Below, piece by piece: positions 35,640-43,602 of a stretch of 64,000 nt of DNA. A program made the translations under genes and the position numbers. Below the pieces are notes generated by a model. That model made no database searches, was not told where the DNA came from, and saw nothing but the letters and a program-made list of their open reading frames with translations. Position 1 is the first letter of the stretch, and each line of letters begins with the position of its first letter. The stretch is from Alteromonas sp. LMIT006 (GTDB lineage: Bacteria > Pseudomonadota > Gammaproteobacteria > Enterobacterales > Alteromonadaceae), in NCBI RefSeq assembly GCF_024300645.1, contig NZ_CP101291.1, positions 868,001-932,000 on the forward strand. Reading direction: 5' to 3'.

Positions 35640-36143
35640 ATGCTCAAGAGTCACCTGGAAGTCATTGACCAAGCCATCAGTTTGCTAAACGAACTTGATC
35701 ACAATAGTTTCACCCAAGTGTTATCCCCCTATTTTAGTGGCTCCATCGGTCAACATTTGCGGCATGTGATTGACCACTATGACAATCTTTTTGCAGGACT
35801 AGCGGAAGGATTTGTGAACTACAACCAACGCAAACGCTTTTGCTCTGTGGAAAAGTCACTAGAGGCATGCAGCCAAGCTTTATATAACATTCGGTCCAAA
35901 ATTAACGCGTTAACCTCCACCCAATTGTCTGAAACATTGTCTATTTTGACTGAAATTTCTATCTCTGAGCAAGACGATGCCTTGGTTGAATCAAACTTTG
36001 AACGAGAGTTAGTATTCGCATCTTCTCACGCTATTCATCATTATGCGTTGATCAAGATTATTCGCCAAATGCAACATGCTACTGTGCCCCCTGAGTTTGG
36101 CTATGCCCCCTCCACGTTAACTTACCTAGAACGCAAAATGTAG
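35640..36143 (+). CDS. DinB/YfiT-like putative metalloenzyme
   Basis: The 167-residue protein looks like a four-helix DinB-superfamily member. GQHLRHVIDHYDNLF near residue 37 and FASSHAIHHYALIKII near residue 130 supply a possible His triad for a metal ion. DinB-like proteins include thiol-dependent S-transferases and many of unknown role. AAGGATTTGC precedes the ATG. It is convergent with the OlsF-like gene with only eight bases between their ends and no visible terminator. Confidence 0.7.
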   Translation: MLKSHLEVIDQAISLLNELDHNSFTQVLSPYFSGSIGQHLRHVIDHYDNLFAGLAEGFVNYNQRKRFCSVEKSLEACSQALYNIRSKINALTSTQLSETLSILTEISISEQDDALVESNFERELVFASSHAIHHYALIKIIRQMQHATVPPEFGYAPSTLTYLERKM

Positions 36144-36151
36144 GATAAGCC

Positions 36152-37861
36152 TTAATCGGCCAACACCTTCCCTAAGTATCGTTTTTGGACTCGCTCTGGG
36201 ATTTGTCGTAGATCCACACTGAGCAATAATCCAGGAGTATGATTAAAGCTTGTATCGATGCCCAACGCATGGAACTTTGCTCCCAGTTTCTGATATTGCT
36301 TGGCCAGTACAGGTAAGCCTTTGCCGTCTACCTCGAGGCATTTTAAGAAATCCTCCACCACATCTCGCAGACCATATTTGTCATGATACGCTTTGAGTTG
36401 TGGATGTAACGCAAATGGAAAGTGATTGCGCGGAATCACATGCTCTGGTGCATCAATTAAACCGTGCTCAATGATGCTGACGCTTTGAGGCCGGTAAAGC
36501 TTACTGATACTGACTGTGCCATATAGTACTTGGTATTGAGGAAATGCGTTGGCAAATTCTCCGATACCACGCCAGAGCATAAACAACCCTTGGGGTGAGC
36601 GTTGGTATTCGGGAATGATAAAGGAACGCCCCATTTCTAAACAGGGTTGCTGGCGATTGGCAAAGTCGGGCGCGAACTCAAACATTTTGTGCAGATACAA
36701 TCCCTCAAGCCCTTTATCTGCTTGCAATACATCGGTACGACCCATGCGATACGCGCCAATAATGCGTTGTTCGGTGTTATGCCACACATATAGGTGGGTG
36801 TAAGTCGCATCAAAATCATCGGTATCTCTTGGTTCACCACTGCCTTCGTTGTGCATGCGAAACACACGTTCACGCAACATTGCAATTTCATCTACGATTT
36901 GAGGCGTCTGCGCTTGCATCGACCAATACACCGTAAATTCTCCAACTGTAGCGAGTGCTTGCTCAGATGGCAGCCCTTGTAGTTCTTTGAATAACTGTTC
37001 AGGGGGAGTGGGGGCGGCAAGGGCTTTGTGAGAGGTTACCGTATCTGCTGGCCAAGTGTAGTCCCAACGTGAATCGTTAGCATAGCTCAATGCCCGAGCC
37101 AGCGCAGCGCCTTGTTCTTGATCCGCTAAAGTGGGCAGTTTGATGGCTCTGCCACAGTCAATCTGTATGGTTCTATTGCGATTGGCCAGTAACTCTCTGG
37201 CGAGCATCAGTAAGCGGAAGCGATAGTAAATTCGGCCTAAACGATAAAATAGAGGACGATTAAAGCCCTGAACAAATATCGGCACAAACTGCGCGTTGGC
37301 TTTTTGTGTGAGCGAGTAGACCAGCTTGTTCCAGTCGTGTTCGATAATGCTTTTGTACCTGGATTGATAGTATGACACACGACCGGCTGGAAAAATTAAT
37401 AATGCATTACCTTGTTTCACATGACGCAACGCTTGCCGGATGCTTGGCGCGTTTTTGGGATCGTTCTGTTTAAGTGGATTCGTAAAGATAAAATAATCTT
37501 CTAATTCACTGAATACTTTTAGCGCTCGGTTAGCAAAGACTTGCAAATCAGGGCGTTTTTGACTGATAAGACGTGCCAATATCACCCCCTCGATGCCACC
37601 AAAAGGATGATTGCTGGCGATAACGACAGGGCCTTCAGCGGGAATTTGCTCAAGTAATGTTTCGGCTTGAGCAATATCAATCCCTTGTATCTCAAGCAGT
37701 TTGTCGGCAAACGCTTCTTTACTTAAACCTGCCATTTGGTGTGCTTGATACAGTTTGTCCATCTTAGCAATGCCCAACAGCTTATCCAGTAATGTGAGTA
37801 AGGGTTTATGCCACCAAGCAGGCTTAGATATGAGATTGAGGGAGCTGATACGTTCGGTCAC
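36152..37861 (-). CDS. olsF: OlsF-type bifunctional acyltransferase (PlsC-like plus GNAT-like), ornithine or related aminolipid synthesis
   Basis: The 569-residue protein fuses two acyltransferases. The N-terminal PlsC/LPLAT domain (about 30-290) has the active site in ASNHPFGGIEGVIL, IFPAGRVS and the hydrophobic RLLMLARELL helix. The C-terminal GNAT domain resembles OlsB (about 310-520), with EIAMLRERVFRMHNEGSG, DDFDATYTHLYV, IIGAYRMG, CLEMGRSFI and LFMLWRGIGEFANAFPQY. This domain order matches OlsF, which makes ornithine lipids by two acylations. The N-terminal catalytic His is followed by Glu at the usual Asp position (HPFGGIE), as in hemolysin-like acyltransferases. The amino acid substrate cannot be read from the sequence; ornithine, lysine or glutamine are possible. 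Confidence 0.8.
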   Translation of the reverse strand: MTERISSLNLISKPAWWHKPLLTLLDKLLGIAKMDKLYQAHQMAGLSKEAFADKLLEIQGIDIAQAETLLEQIPAEGPVVIASNHPFGGIEGVILARLISQKRPDLQVFANRALKVFSELEDYFIFTNPLKQNDPKNAPSIRQALRHVKQGNALLIFPAGRVSYYQSRYKSIIEHDWNKLVYSLTQKANAQFVPIFVQGFNRPLFYRLGRIYYRFRLLMLARELLANRNRTIQIDCGRAIKLPTLADQEQGAALARALSYANDSRWDYTWPADTVTSHKALAAPTPPEQLFKELQGLPSEQALATVGEFTVYWSMQAQTPQIVDEIAMLRERVFRMHNEGSGEPRDTDDFDATYTHLYVWHNTEQRIIGAYRMGRTDVLQADKGLEGLYLHKMFEFAPDFANRQQPCLEMGRSFIIPEYQRSPQGLFMLWRGIGEFANAFPQYQVLYGTVSISKLYRPQSVSIIEHGLIDAPEHVIPRNHFPFALHPQLKAYHDKYGLRDVVEDFLKCLEVDGKGLPVLAKQYQKLGAKFHALGIDTSFNHTPGLLLSVDLRQIPERVQKRYLGKVLAD

Positions 37862-37913
37862 GAGTGCAATATATCCTTATTTTTGATAGTAGACCTGCAT
37901 GAGATTTAGATTA

Positions 37914-37930
37914 TTCGTAAACAATACGAA
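37914..37930. promoter_or_regulatory. Inverted repeat upstream of pyrC
   Basis: TTCGTA and TACGAA form 6-base arms around AACAA, in the 136-base divergent gap between olsF and pyrC. A -10-like TACTAT followed by GCGCG lies at 37960-37969, 28 bases before the pyrC ATG. In E. coli PurR helps control pyrC, but this repeat does not match the PurR box well. The regulator is unassigned. Confidence 0.35.
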
Positions 37931-37997
37931 ATTAAAGCAGTTTTTTGAGATTTCTGGCATACTATGCGCGTTTTAGTTTGATGAATAAAGGTTTTGT

Positions 37998-39032
37998 ATG
38001 CAACGTTTAACCATAACCACTCCTGATGATTGGCACTTACATTTTCGTGATGCTGCCATGCTCGAAGAAACGGTACCGGCAACTGCACGCTGTTTTCGTC
38101 GAGCGATTGTCATGCCAAACCTTGTTCCACCTGTAGTAAATGCTGAGCAAGCACTAGCTTACAAAGATCGCATTATGGCGAATGTGGGCGAGTATACTGA
38201 TTTTGAGCCATTGGTGACTTTGTATTTGACGAACACCACAACCCCTGAAGATATCAAAGAAGCTAAAGCTGCAGGCATTGTTGCCTCTAAACTGTATCCA
38301 GCGGGTGCGACCACTAACTCAGATGCTGCTGTGAAAGGTATTGAAGCGTTGTATCCAGTGTTTCAAACCATGAGCGATGTCGGTATGTTGTTACTTATTC
38401 ACGGTGAAGTCACTGAAAATCACATTGATATTTTTGACCGCGAAGCCGAGTTTATCGAACGTCATTTACAACATATTGTGGCAGCGTTCCCAGATTTGAA
38501 AATTGTCTTTGAACACATTACCACTGCTGATGCTGCTGATTTTGTCCTAGCATGTGGTGATAATGTCGCGGCGACTATTACGCCACAACACTTGATGCTC
38601 AATCGCAACGATTTGTTAGTCGGTGGGATTAAGCCGCATAACTATTGTTTACCTGTGCTTAAGCGCAACATTCACCAACAGCGTTTGCGCGAAGTGGTGG
38701 CCTCGGGTTCATCAAAATTTTTCTTAGGCACTGACTCTGCACCACACGAAAAACACAAAAAAGAATCCGCCTGTGGCTGCGCCGGTTGTTACTCAGCTTG
38801 GAGCGCACTAGAGCTCTATGCGCAAGTCTTTGAAGAACTCGATGCATTAGATAAATTGGAAGGCTTCGCCTCACACTACGGCCCAGATTTTTATGGGTTA
38901 CCGCGTAACACCGGCACTGTCACGTTGGTCAAAGATGAATGGCAAATCCCCGCTGAAATCAAATTGCCTACTGGTGATGATATCGTGCCATTCATGGGTG
39001 GTCAGCCTTGCCAATGGCGTTTGGAAAAATAA
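37998..39032 (+). CDS. pyrC: Dihydroorotase PyrC (homodimeric type)
   Basis: PyrC closes carbamoyl-aspartate to dihydroorotate in pyrimidine synthesis. The 344-residue protein has the binuclear zinc site: DDWHLHFRD (HxH), the carbamylated Lys in [25 protein letters not shown] and the catalytic Asp in [25 protein letters not shown] is the flexible-loop region of the E. coli-type enzyme. AAAGGTTTTGT precedes the ATG. dbpA begins directly after its stop codon. Confidence 0.96.
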   Translation: MQRLTITTPDDWHLHFRDAAMLEETVPATARCFRRAIVMPNLVPPVVNAEQALAYKDRIMANVGEYTDFEPLVTLYLTNTTTPEDIKEAKAAGIVASKLYPAGATTNSDAAVKGIEALYPVFQTMSDVGMLLLIHGEVTENHIDIFDREAEFIERHLQHIVAAFPDLKIVFEHITTADAADFVLACGDNVAATITPQHLMLNRNDLLVGGIKPHNYCLPVLKRNIHQQRLREVVASGSSKFFLGTDSAPHEKHKKESACGCAGCYSAWSALELYAQVFEELDALDKLEGFASHYGPDFYGLPRNTGTVTLVKDEWQIPAEIKLPTGDDIVPFMGGQPCQWRLEK

Positions 39033-40406
39033 ATGAAATTTAATGCACTGGCCTTGCGCCCTGAATTGTTAGAGGGCGTTGCCCAGTTAGGCTACGAAAC
39101 CGCAACCGACATACAGGCAAGTACATTGCCGCTGATGCTGGATGGCAAAGATGTGTTGGCACAAGCCAAAACGGGCAGTGGTAAAACCGCCGCGTTTGCG
39201 CTTGGCGTTCTAAACGATTTGGATGCAGAATCAACCTATACCCATGCGCTGGTGTTGTGTCCAACCCGAGAGCTCGCCGATCAAGTAGCAGAGCAAATGC
39301 GTTTACTAGCGAAGCGCATCGATAATGTCAAAATCACCTGCCTATATGGCGGTGTGCCGATGCCAGGACAAATCGCTACCCTAAGGCATCGTCCGCACAT
39401 TATCGTGGGCACACCAGGTCGGGTGATGGATCATTTGCTCAAACATCGCGTGCATTTAAAACAGCTCAAGCATCTGGTGTTGGATGAAGCCGATCGTATG
39501 CTCGATATGGGGTTTGCTGATGAATTGGAGGTGATTTTTGGCAAATTGCCCGCCAAACGTCAAACTGCACTGTTCTCGGCAACGTACCCTGATACGATTG
39601 CTGCCATCAGTGAATCGATACAACACAACCCACACAAAGTCGTGGTAGAAACCCACCATCAAGCTCACAAAATAGAACAAGTCGCTTACAAAGTCTTGCC
39701 ACATGTGCGTGACCAAGCAGTAGCGACCATACTGAGTCACTATCAAGCGCAATCGGCTATCGTGTTTTGTGCGACCAAAGCGGAAACCTTTGCTTTGACG
39801 CAATTTTTGCAGGGTAAAAGCATTTCCGCAGTCGCACTCAATGGTGATATTGAGCAGCGCGAACGCACCCAAGTTTTAACGCGTTTTGCGCATCGCTCCG
39901 CTCTGGTTTTAGTGGCCACGGATGTCGCGGCACGTGGCTTGGATATTGATGCAGTCGAGTTAGTGATTAATTATTCGTTAGGTGAAGAGCTTGATACCTA
40001 TATTCACCGAGTTGGACGCACGGGGCGTGGCGATGCGACTGGACGTGCAGTGACATTGGTCACCGATGACGAATTGGGCTTGTTGCGTCGCACCGCGGAT
40101 CATGCTCAAGTGGTGTTAAAGCCCAAAGGTATTGAGTCGTTGCGCTTTCATGCGAATCGCATTGCAGAGCCGGAATATGTCACGTTGAGTATTGATGGCG
40201 GTAAACGGCAAAAACTTCGTCCAGGCGATATCCTAGGATCACTGACCAAAGAAGCTGGCATTCCGGGTGAAGATATTGGCAAAATCAATGTGACCAACCA
40301 AGTATCGTTCATTGCAGTCAAAATACGCAGTGTGAAACGCGCGCTATCTCAGTTGCGAGAAGGCAAAATCAAAGGCAAGAAGTTTCGAGCAAGGCGCTGT
40401 GTGTGA
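39033..40406 (+). CDS. dbpA: ATP-dependent RNA helicase DbpA
   Basis: DbpA is a DEAD-box helicase that remodels 23S rRNA near helix 92 during 50S assembly. The 457-residue protein (same length as in E. coli) has the Q motif TDIQASTLP, motif I AKTGSGKT, Ia PTRELADQV, Ib GTPGRVMDHL and II LDEADRMLDMG. III FSATYP, V VATDVAARGLDI and VI HRVGRTGR follow. The last 75 residues form the DbpA-type RNA-binding domain (VTLSIDGGKRQKLRPGDILGSL). The ATG abuts the pyrC stop, so translation is probably coupled. Confidence 0.94.
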   Translation: MKFNALALRPELLEGVAQLGYETATDIQASTLPLMLDGKDVLAQAKTGSGKTAAFALGVLNDLDAESTYTHALVLCPTRELADQVAEQMRLLAKRIDNVKITCLYGGVPMPGQIATLRHRPHIIVGTPGRVMDHLLKHRVHLKQLKHLVLDEADRMLDMGFADELEVIFGKLPAKRQTALFSATYPDTIAAISESIQHNPHKVVVETHHQAHKIEQVAYKVLPHVRDQAVATILSHYQAQSAIVFCATKAETFALTQFLQGKSISAVALNGDIEQRERTQVLTRFAHRSALVLVATDVAARGLDIDAVELVINYSLGEELDTYIHRVGRTGRGDATGRAVTLVTDDELGLLRRTADHAQVVLKPKGIESLRFHANRIAEPEYVTLSIDGGKRQKLRPGDILGSLTKEAGIPGEDIGKINVTNQVSFIAVKIRSVKRALSQLREGKIKGKKFRARRCV

Positions 40407-40464
40407 AATTTATCTAGCCGATCCCCGTTCAAATACGCTAGCATAAAAGAAAAAAGGAAATCTC

Positions 40465-40872
40465 ATGACTCATACTCACATTGCTTTTTTGACCTACATC
40501 GCCCTAATCCTATTATTTTTACTGGTTTTGGCTGGGTATCGCACTTATCTAGGACTGACCAAACAAGTTAAATCGTTAAGATTTGCTTCCGATGGTTCTG
40601 GTGTACCAGAATTAGGCTATCGTTTAACTCGAGTGCATGCTAATGCAATGGAATGTTTTCCCTTTATCGGTGGGTTGTTGATTTATGCCATTGCCACAGG
40701 GAATACTGACATCACAGACGGATTGGCCATGATAGTGATTTATGCTCGGATAGCGCAGTCGTTGATTTTAGCAATATCCACCAGTAACTTAGCGGTTCAG
40801 TTGCGTTTTGCAACGTTTTTGGTGCAGTTCGGGATCTGTGTTTATTGGACATATATGTTCTTGCATGGGTAG
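40465..40872 (+). CDS. MAPEG family membrane protein
   Basis: The 135-residue protein has four hydrophobic segments and the MAPEG pattern: YIALILLFLLVLAGYRTYLGL at the start, then GYRLTRVHANAMECFPFIGGLLIYA (the RxxxNxxEx(3)F-like signature) and IYARIAQSLILAISTS. MAPEG members are glutathione- or eicosanoid-related membrane enzymes; bacterial members mostly lack defined roles. AAAAGGAAATCTC precedes the ATG. It stands alone, 58 bases after dbpA. Confidence 0.85.
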   Translation: MTHTHIAFLTYIALILLFLLVLAGYRTYLGLTKQVKSLRFASDGSGVPELGYRLTRVHANAMECFPFIGGLLIYAIATGNTDITDGLAMIVIYARIAQSLILAISTSNLAVQLRFATFLVQFGICVYWTYMFLHG

Positions 40873-40899
40873 ATTTGCATAGCTAATCCAAAAGTCTTC

Positions 40900-40927
40900 T
40901 TGCACTTTTCATGTGTAGGCATATATT
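40900..40927 (+). promoter_or_regulatory. Sigma-70 promoter candidate before the small exported protein and nhaD
   Basis: TTGCAC (40900-40905), a 16-base spacer and TATATT (40922-40927) give a good -35/-10 pair. The expected start of transcription is about 40934, which is the A of the next ATG, so the mRNA may be leaderless. The same transcript could continue through the structured leader into nhaD. Confidence 0.5.
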
Positions 40928-40933
40928 AGCTAA

Positions 40934-41215
40934 ATGAAAGCCCCATTAGTTTTACTCCTCCTCATGTTCGGTCTGCTGTCAAATTTGGCGGCAGTTCATT
41001 CGCATGAACAAATAACTCTGCAAAATGACGCTTTTCAGCACACGAATCTGAGCCTCGAACAAACTCACGATGGTGATGATGAACTACACCTCTTAACAAC
41101 ATCTGTTGGGTGCACGCAAGCGCAATTTTGTACTTGCCACTCGTTTGTTACAAAATCACTCTGTTCAGTTACAAAAAAGCTATACCAAGCGCGAGCTCCC
41201 CCTCAAAGCCGTTAG
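40934..41215 (+). CDS. Small exported His/Cys-containing protein, unrecognised
   Basis: The 93-residue frame has a signal peptide (MKAPLVLLLLMFGLLSNLAA, likely cleaved near VHS). A short mature part follows with HSHEQ, HTNLSLEQTHDGDDE and a cysteine cluster (GCTQAQFCTCHSF, SLC). The histidines, acidic residues and CxCH suggest metal binding, as in small periplasmic proteins near cation transporters. No ribosome site is seen; the promoter places the ATG at the transcription start. It precedes the NhaD leader by about 40 bases. The family is not recognised, and it could be non-coding leader sequence. Confidence 0.5.
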   Translation: MKAPLVLLLLMFGLLSNLAAVHSHEQITLQNDAFQHTNLSLEQTHDGDDELHLLTTSVGCTQAQFCTCHSFVTKSLCSVTKKLYQARAPPQSR

Positions 41216-41252
41216 TTTTCGAAGCCATTTATTTTTAACTTAACTTTTTTCG

Positions 41253-41342
41253 AGGTTGGCGTTATGAACAGGCATTAAGCATTCGCTAAATGAAATGTTA
41301 AGACCAACCTAAGGCGCGCTCGATGTCGTTTGGGTAGCGCCT
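41253..41342 (+). ncRNA. Structured 5' leader of nhaD, riboswitch candidate
   Basis: AGGTTGG (41253-41259) pairs exactly with CCAACCT (41304-41310) and encloses about 44 bases. Within them, AACA and TGTT, and CATT and AATG, can pair further. AGGCGC (41312-41317) pairs with GCGCCT (41337-41342) directly after it. Two adjacent domains 28 bases before a cation antiporter start suggest an RNA that controls nhaD, perhaps sensing cations or pH. It does not fit the yybP-ykoY motif. Membership in the known Na+ or Li+ riboswitch families could not be judged by eye. Confidence 0.5.
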
Positions 41343-41370
41343 GTTTACTTCCATATAAGAGAGAACTTTC

Positions 41371-42789
41371 GTGAAACGTTTATTATTACTGGCATGTATT
41401 GGGATGCCATGTGTTGCTATGGCGAGTGAGCCGGGCAGTATCGAATTGACCCATTCAGCCTATGGTCTGATAGCTGTTATTATTTTTGGTTTGGCCTATA
41501 TGCTAGTGATTGCAGAAGAATATCTGCATTTAAGTAAATCCAAACCCGTGTTGGTGGTGGCAGGGGTAATATGGCTGATGCTTGGCTGGGTGTATTCTCA
41601 GCAAGGGCTCGCTGTCGAAGCGCAAGTCGCCTTTAATCACAACCTGCTTGAATACGCTCAACTACTGTTATTTTTGCTAGTCGCGATGACTTATATTAAT
41701 GCATTAGAGGAACGTGGCTTGTTTAATACCCTCAAAGTCTATTTGGAAAACAAAGGCTTGAGTTTGCGAGGTTTATTTTGGGTAACAGGTGTCTTGGCGT
41801 TTGCTATTTCTTCATTTGCTAATAATCTCACCACTGCGATGTTGATGTGTGCCATCGTAATGAATGTGGCGGCTCATGATCGCAAATTCATTGCGTTAGC
41901 TTGTGTCAATATTGTTGTGGCTGCAAACGCGGGTGGAACGTTCAGTCCATTTGGTGATATTACGACTTTGATGATTTGGCAGTCGGGAAAAGTACAGTTT
42001 GCAGAGTTTTTTGTGTTAGTCCTACCGGCAATAGTGAATTTTGTTGTGCCGGCTGTGATTTTGAGTATTTTTATCAACAACACTGCGATTGTTGCGAGTC
42101 ATGAAGTGACATTACCCATGAAGCGTGGCGCAAAACGCATTTTCTTCATGTTCCTACTGACGATTGCTACAGCTGTTATCTGTCACAGTCTATTCGGTAT
42201 GCCCCCAGTGCTTGGCATGATGTTTGGCTTATCCTACCTCAAATTTACAGGGTATTATTTGCGCCAAAGCTTACCCAGATCCTTAGACAAAAAGCGCCAA
42301 AAAGCCACAGAGCAAAACGATTTACAAGCCTTAGAACGATTGGGTAACGTTGTGCCATTTGATGTGTTTTCCAATATTGCGCGCGCTGAATGGGATACGC
42401 TCATGTTTTTTTACGGTATTGTCATGGCGGTCGGTGGACTTGGCTTTATGGGGTATTTACACCTTGTTTCAGAAGTCGTGTATGTCAATTGGGAGCCGAC
42501 GTACGCCAATATTGCCGTCGGTTTGATGTCCGCGATAGTTGATAACATTCCTGTGGTATTTGCGGTGTTGGCGATGAACCCGATGATGGATGTGAACCAA
42601 TGGTTACTCGTGGCATTGACTGCGGGTGTGGGAGGTTCATTACTGTCGATTGGCTCTGCAGCCGGTGTGGCTTTGATGGGACAAACCAAAGGGATATATT
42701 CGTTTGGCTATCATCTAAAGTGGAGTTGGGCGATAGGACTCGGCTACGTGGCATCCATTGTCACACATCTAGTGTTAAATGGAGTCTAA
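41371..42789 (+). CDS. nhaD: Na+/H+ antiporter NhaD
   Basis: NhaD exchanges sodium or lithium for protons and is common in marine and halophilic gammaproteobacteria. The 472-residue protein starts with GTG (41371). It has a signal-like first segment (LLLLACIGMPCVAMA) and about 12 membrane helices. It has the ion-transporter features SSFANNLTTAMLMCAIVM, VAANAGGTFSPFGDITTLMIW, AIVDNIPVVFAVLAM and GGSLLSIGSAAGVALMGQ. A purine-rich AAGAGAGAAC serves as ribosome site. A structured leader precedes it. Confidence 0.93.
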   Translation: MKRLLLLACIGMPCVAMASEPGSIELTHSAYGLIAVIIFGLAYMLVIAEEYLHLSKSKPVLVVAGVIWLMLGWVYSQQGLAVEAQVAFNHNLLEYAQLLLFLLVAMTYINALEERGLFNTLKVYLENKGLSLRGLFWVTGVLAFAISSFANNLTTAMLMCAIVMNVAAHDRKFIALACVNIVVAANAGGTFSPFGDITTLMIWQSGKVQFAEFFVLVLPAIVNFVVPAVILSIFINNTAIVASHEVTLPMKRGAKRIFFMFLLTIATAVICHSLFGMPPVLGMMFGLSYLKFTGYYLRQSLPRSLDKKRQKATEQNDLQALERLGNVVPFDVFSNIARAEWDTLMFFYGIVMAVGGLGFMGYLHLVSEVVYVNWEPTYANIAVGLMSAIVDNIPVVFAVLAMNPMMDVNQWLLVALTAGVGGSLLSIGSAAGVALMGQTKGIYSFGYHLKWSWAIGLGYVASIVTHLVLNGV

Positions 42790-42805
42790 CTTAATTTGTG
42801 GTCTC

Positions 42806-42830
42806 CTCACCCGAAGCAATGTGAGTTTTT
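42806..42830 (+). terminator. Weak terminator after nhaD
   Basis: CTCAC (42806-42810) pairs with GTGAG (42821-42825) over a 10-base loop, followed by TTTTT. The stem has only five pairs. Confidence 0.4.
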
Positions 42831-42856
42831 GATAATACCTAAGTCATATTACCTTT

Positions 42857-42890
42857 AGCGCACTATTTGGTTAGGCTAACCTTTTGCGCT
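42857..42890 (+). repeat. Nested hairpin just upstream of the RraA-like gene
   Basis: AGCGCA (42857-42862) pairs with TGCGCT (42885-42890). Inside lies GGTTAG, one base, then CTAACC (42869-42881), itself a perfect palindrome. The 34-base structure ends 13 bases before the RraA-like ATG, touching the AAGG ribosome-site region, so it could affect translation or serve as a protein-binding site. Confidence 0.45.
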
Positions 42891-42903
42891 CAAGGCACCA
42901 ACA

Positions 42904-43527
42904 ATGACACACCCTACCTATTCCCGATTTACCGATGTATCCACGTGCGACCTGGCGGATGCACTGCCACGCTCTCAGTTTATTGCCTCGCCAATCACTC
43001 CGTTGTGGCCGGATATGCCACGATTTGCAGGGCGAGCTTACACCGTAAAATGCGCTCCGGGCGATCATCTGATGGTGCATGTGGCAATCTATGAAGCACA
43101 ACCTGGCGATATCTTGGTGATCCAAGCCGATCCTGAATTTGCCGTGTCAGGCGGCAATGTGTGCGCGATTGCTCAGCGCAATGGAATCACTGGATTTGTG
43201 GTGGAAGGCGTGGTGCGCGATATCGATGAGGTGCGAGAATTACAATTTCCTATTCACGGTTTGGGGATCTGTCCAAAACCAGGCGCTAAAAAAGTCTATG
43301 AGCCAAATGGTGCGCCAGTCCAGTTACAAGGAGTGACAGTCAATACTGGTGACATCATTGTGGCCGATAATGATGGAGTGGCGGTGATCCCGCAAGCCCG
43401 AGCGGAAGAAGCGTTGGCGATTGCGATAAAGCGCCGAGACAAAGACGCATCTCAGACCTTAGATGAGTGGCAAGCCAATCACAAAGCGAATGTAGACGTA
43501 ATTGTCAGAAACCTCAGGTTAGAATAA
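42904..43527 (+). CDS. RraA / HMG-aldolase family protein
   Basis: The 207-residue protein has the RraA fold signatures: STCDLADAL at the N-terminus, FAGRAYTVKCAPGDH, AQPGDILVIQAD, GFVVEGVVRDIDEVREL (the GGxxRD-like core) and VNTGDIIVADNDGVAVIPQ. The family contains RraA, which inhibits RNase E, and 4-hydroxy-4-methyl-2-oxoglutarate aldolases. The Asp-rich DNDGVAVIP and Arg-Asp pair are compatible with an aldolase/decarboxylase. The C-terminal extension (DEWQANHKANVDVIVRNL) is longer than in E. coli RraA, so I do not assign the rraA symbol. The substrate is unknown. Confidence 0.82.
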   Translation: MTHPTYSRFTDVSTCDLADALPRSQFIASPITPLWPDMPRFAGRAYTVKCAPGDHLMVHVAIYEAQPGDILVIQADPEFAVSGGNVCAIAQRNGITGFVVEGVVRDIDEVRELQFPIHGLGICPKPGAKKVYEPNGAPVQLQGVTVNTGDIIVADNDGVAVIPQARAEEALAIAIKRRDKDASQTLDEWQANHKANVDVIVRNLRLE

Positions 43528-43602
43528 TACGCTACCAAAAACTTGAAGCTTCCATCACTTAACTCCATAATGTGAAACGATTTTTATTCTCTAGGTTATT
43601 GC

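Noticed and set aside
41253-41342. nhaD leader as a yybP-ykoY (manganese) riboswitch
   Set aside because: The conserved purine-rich core of that class is not seen in the sequence.
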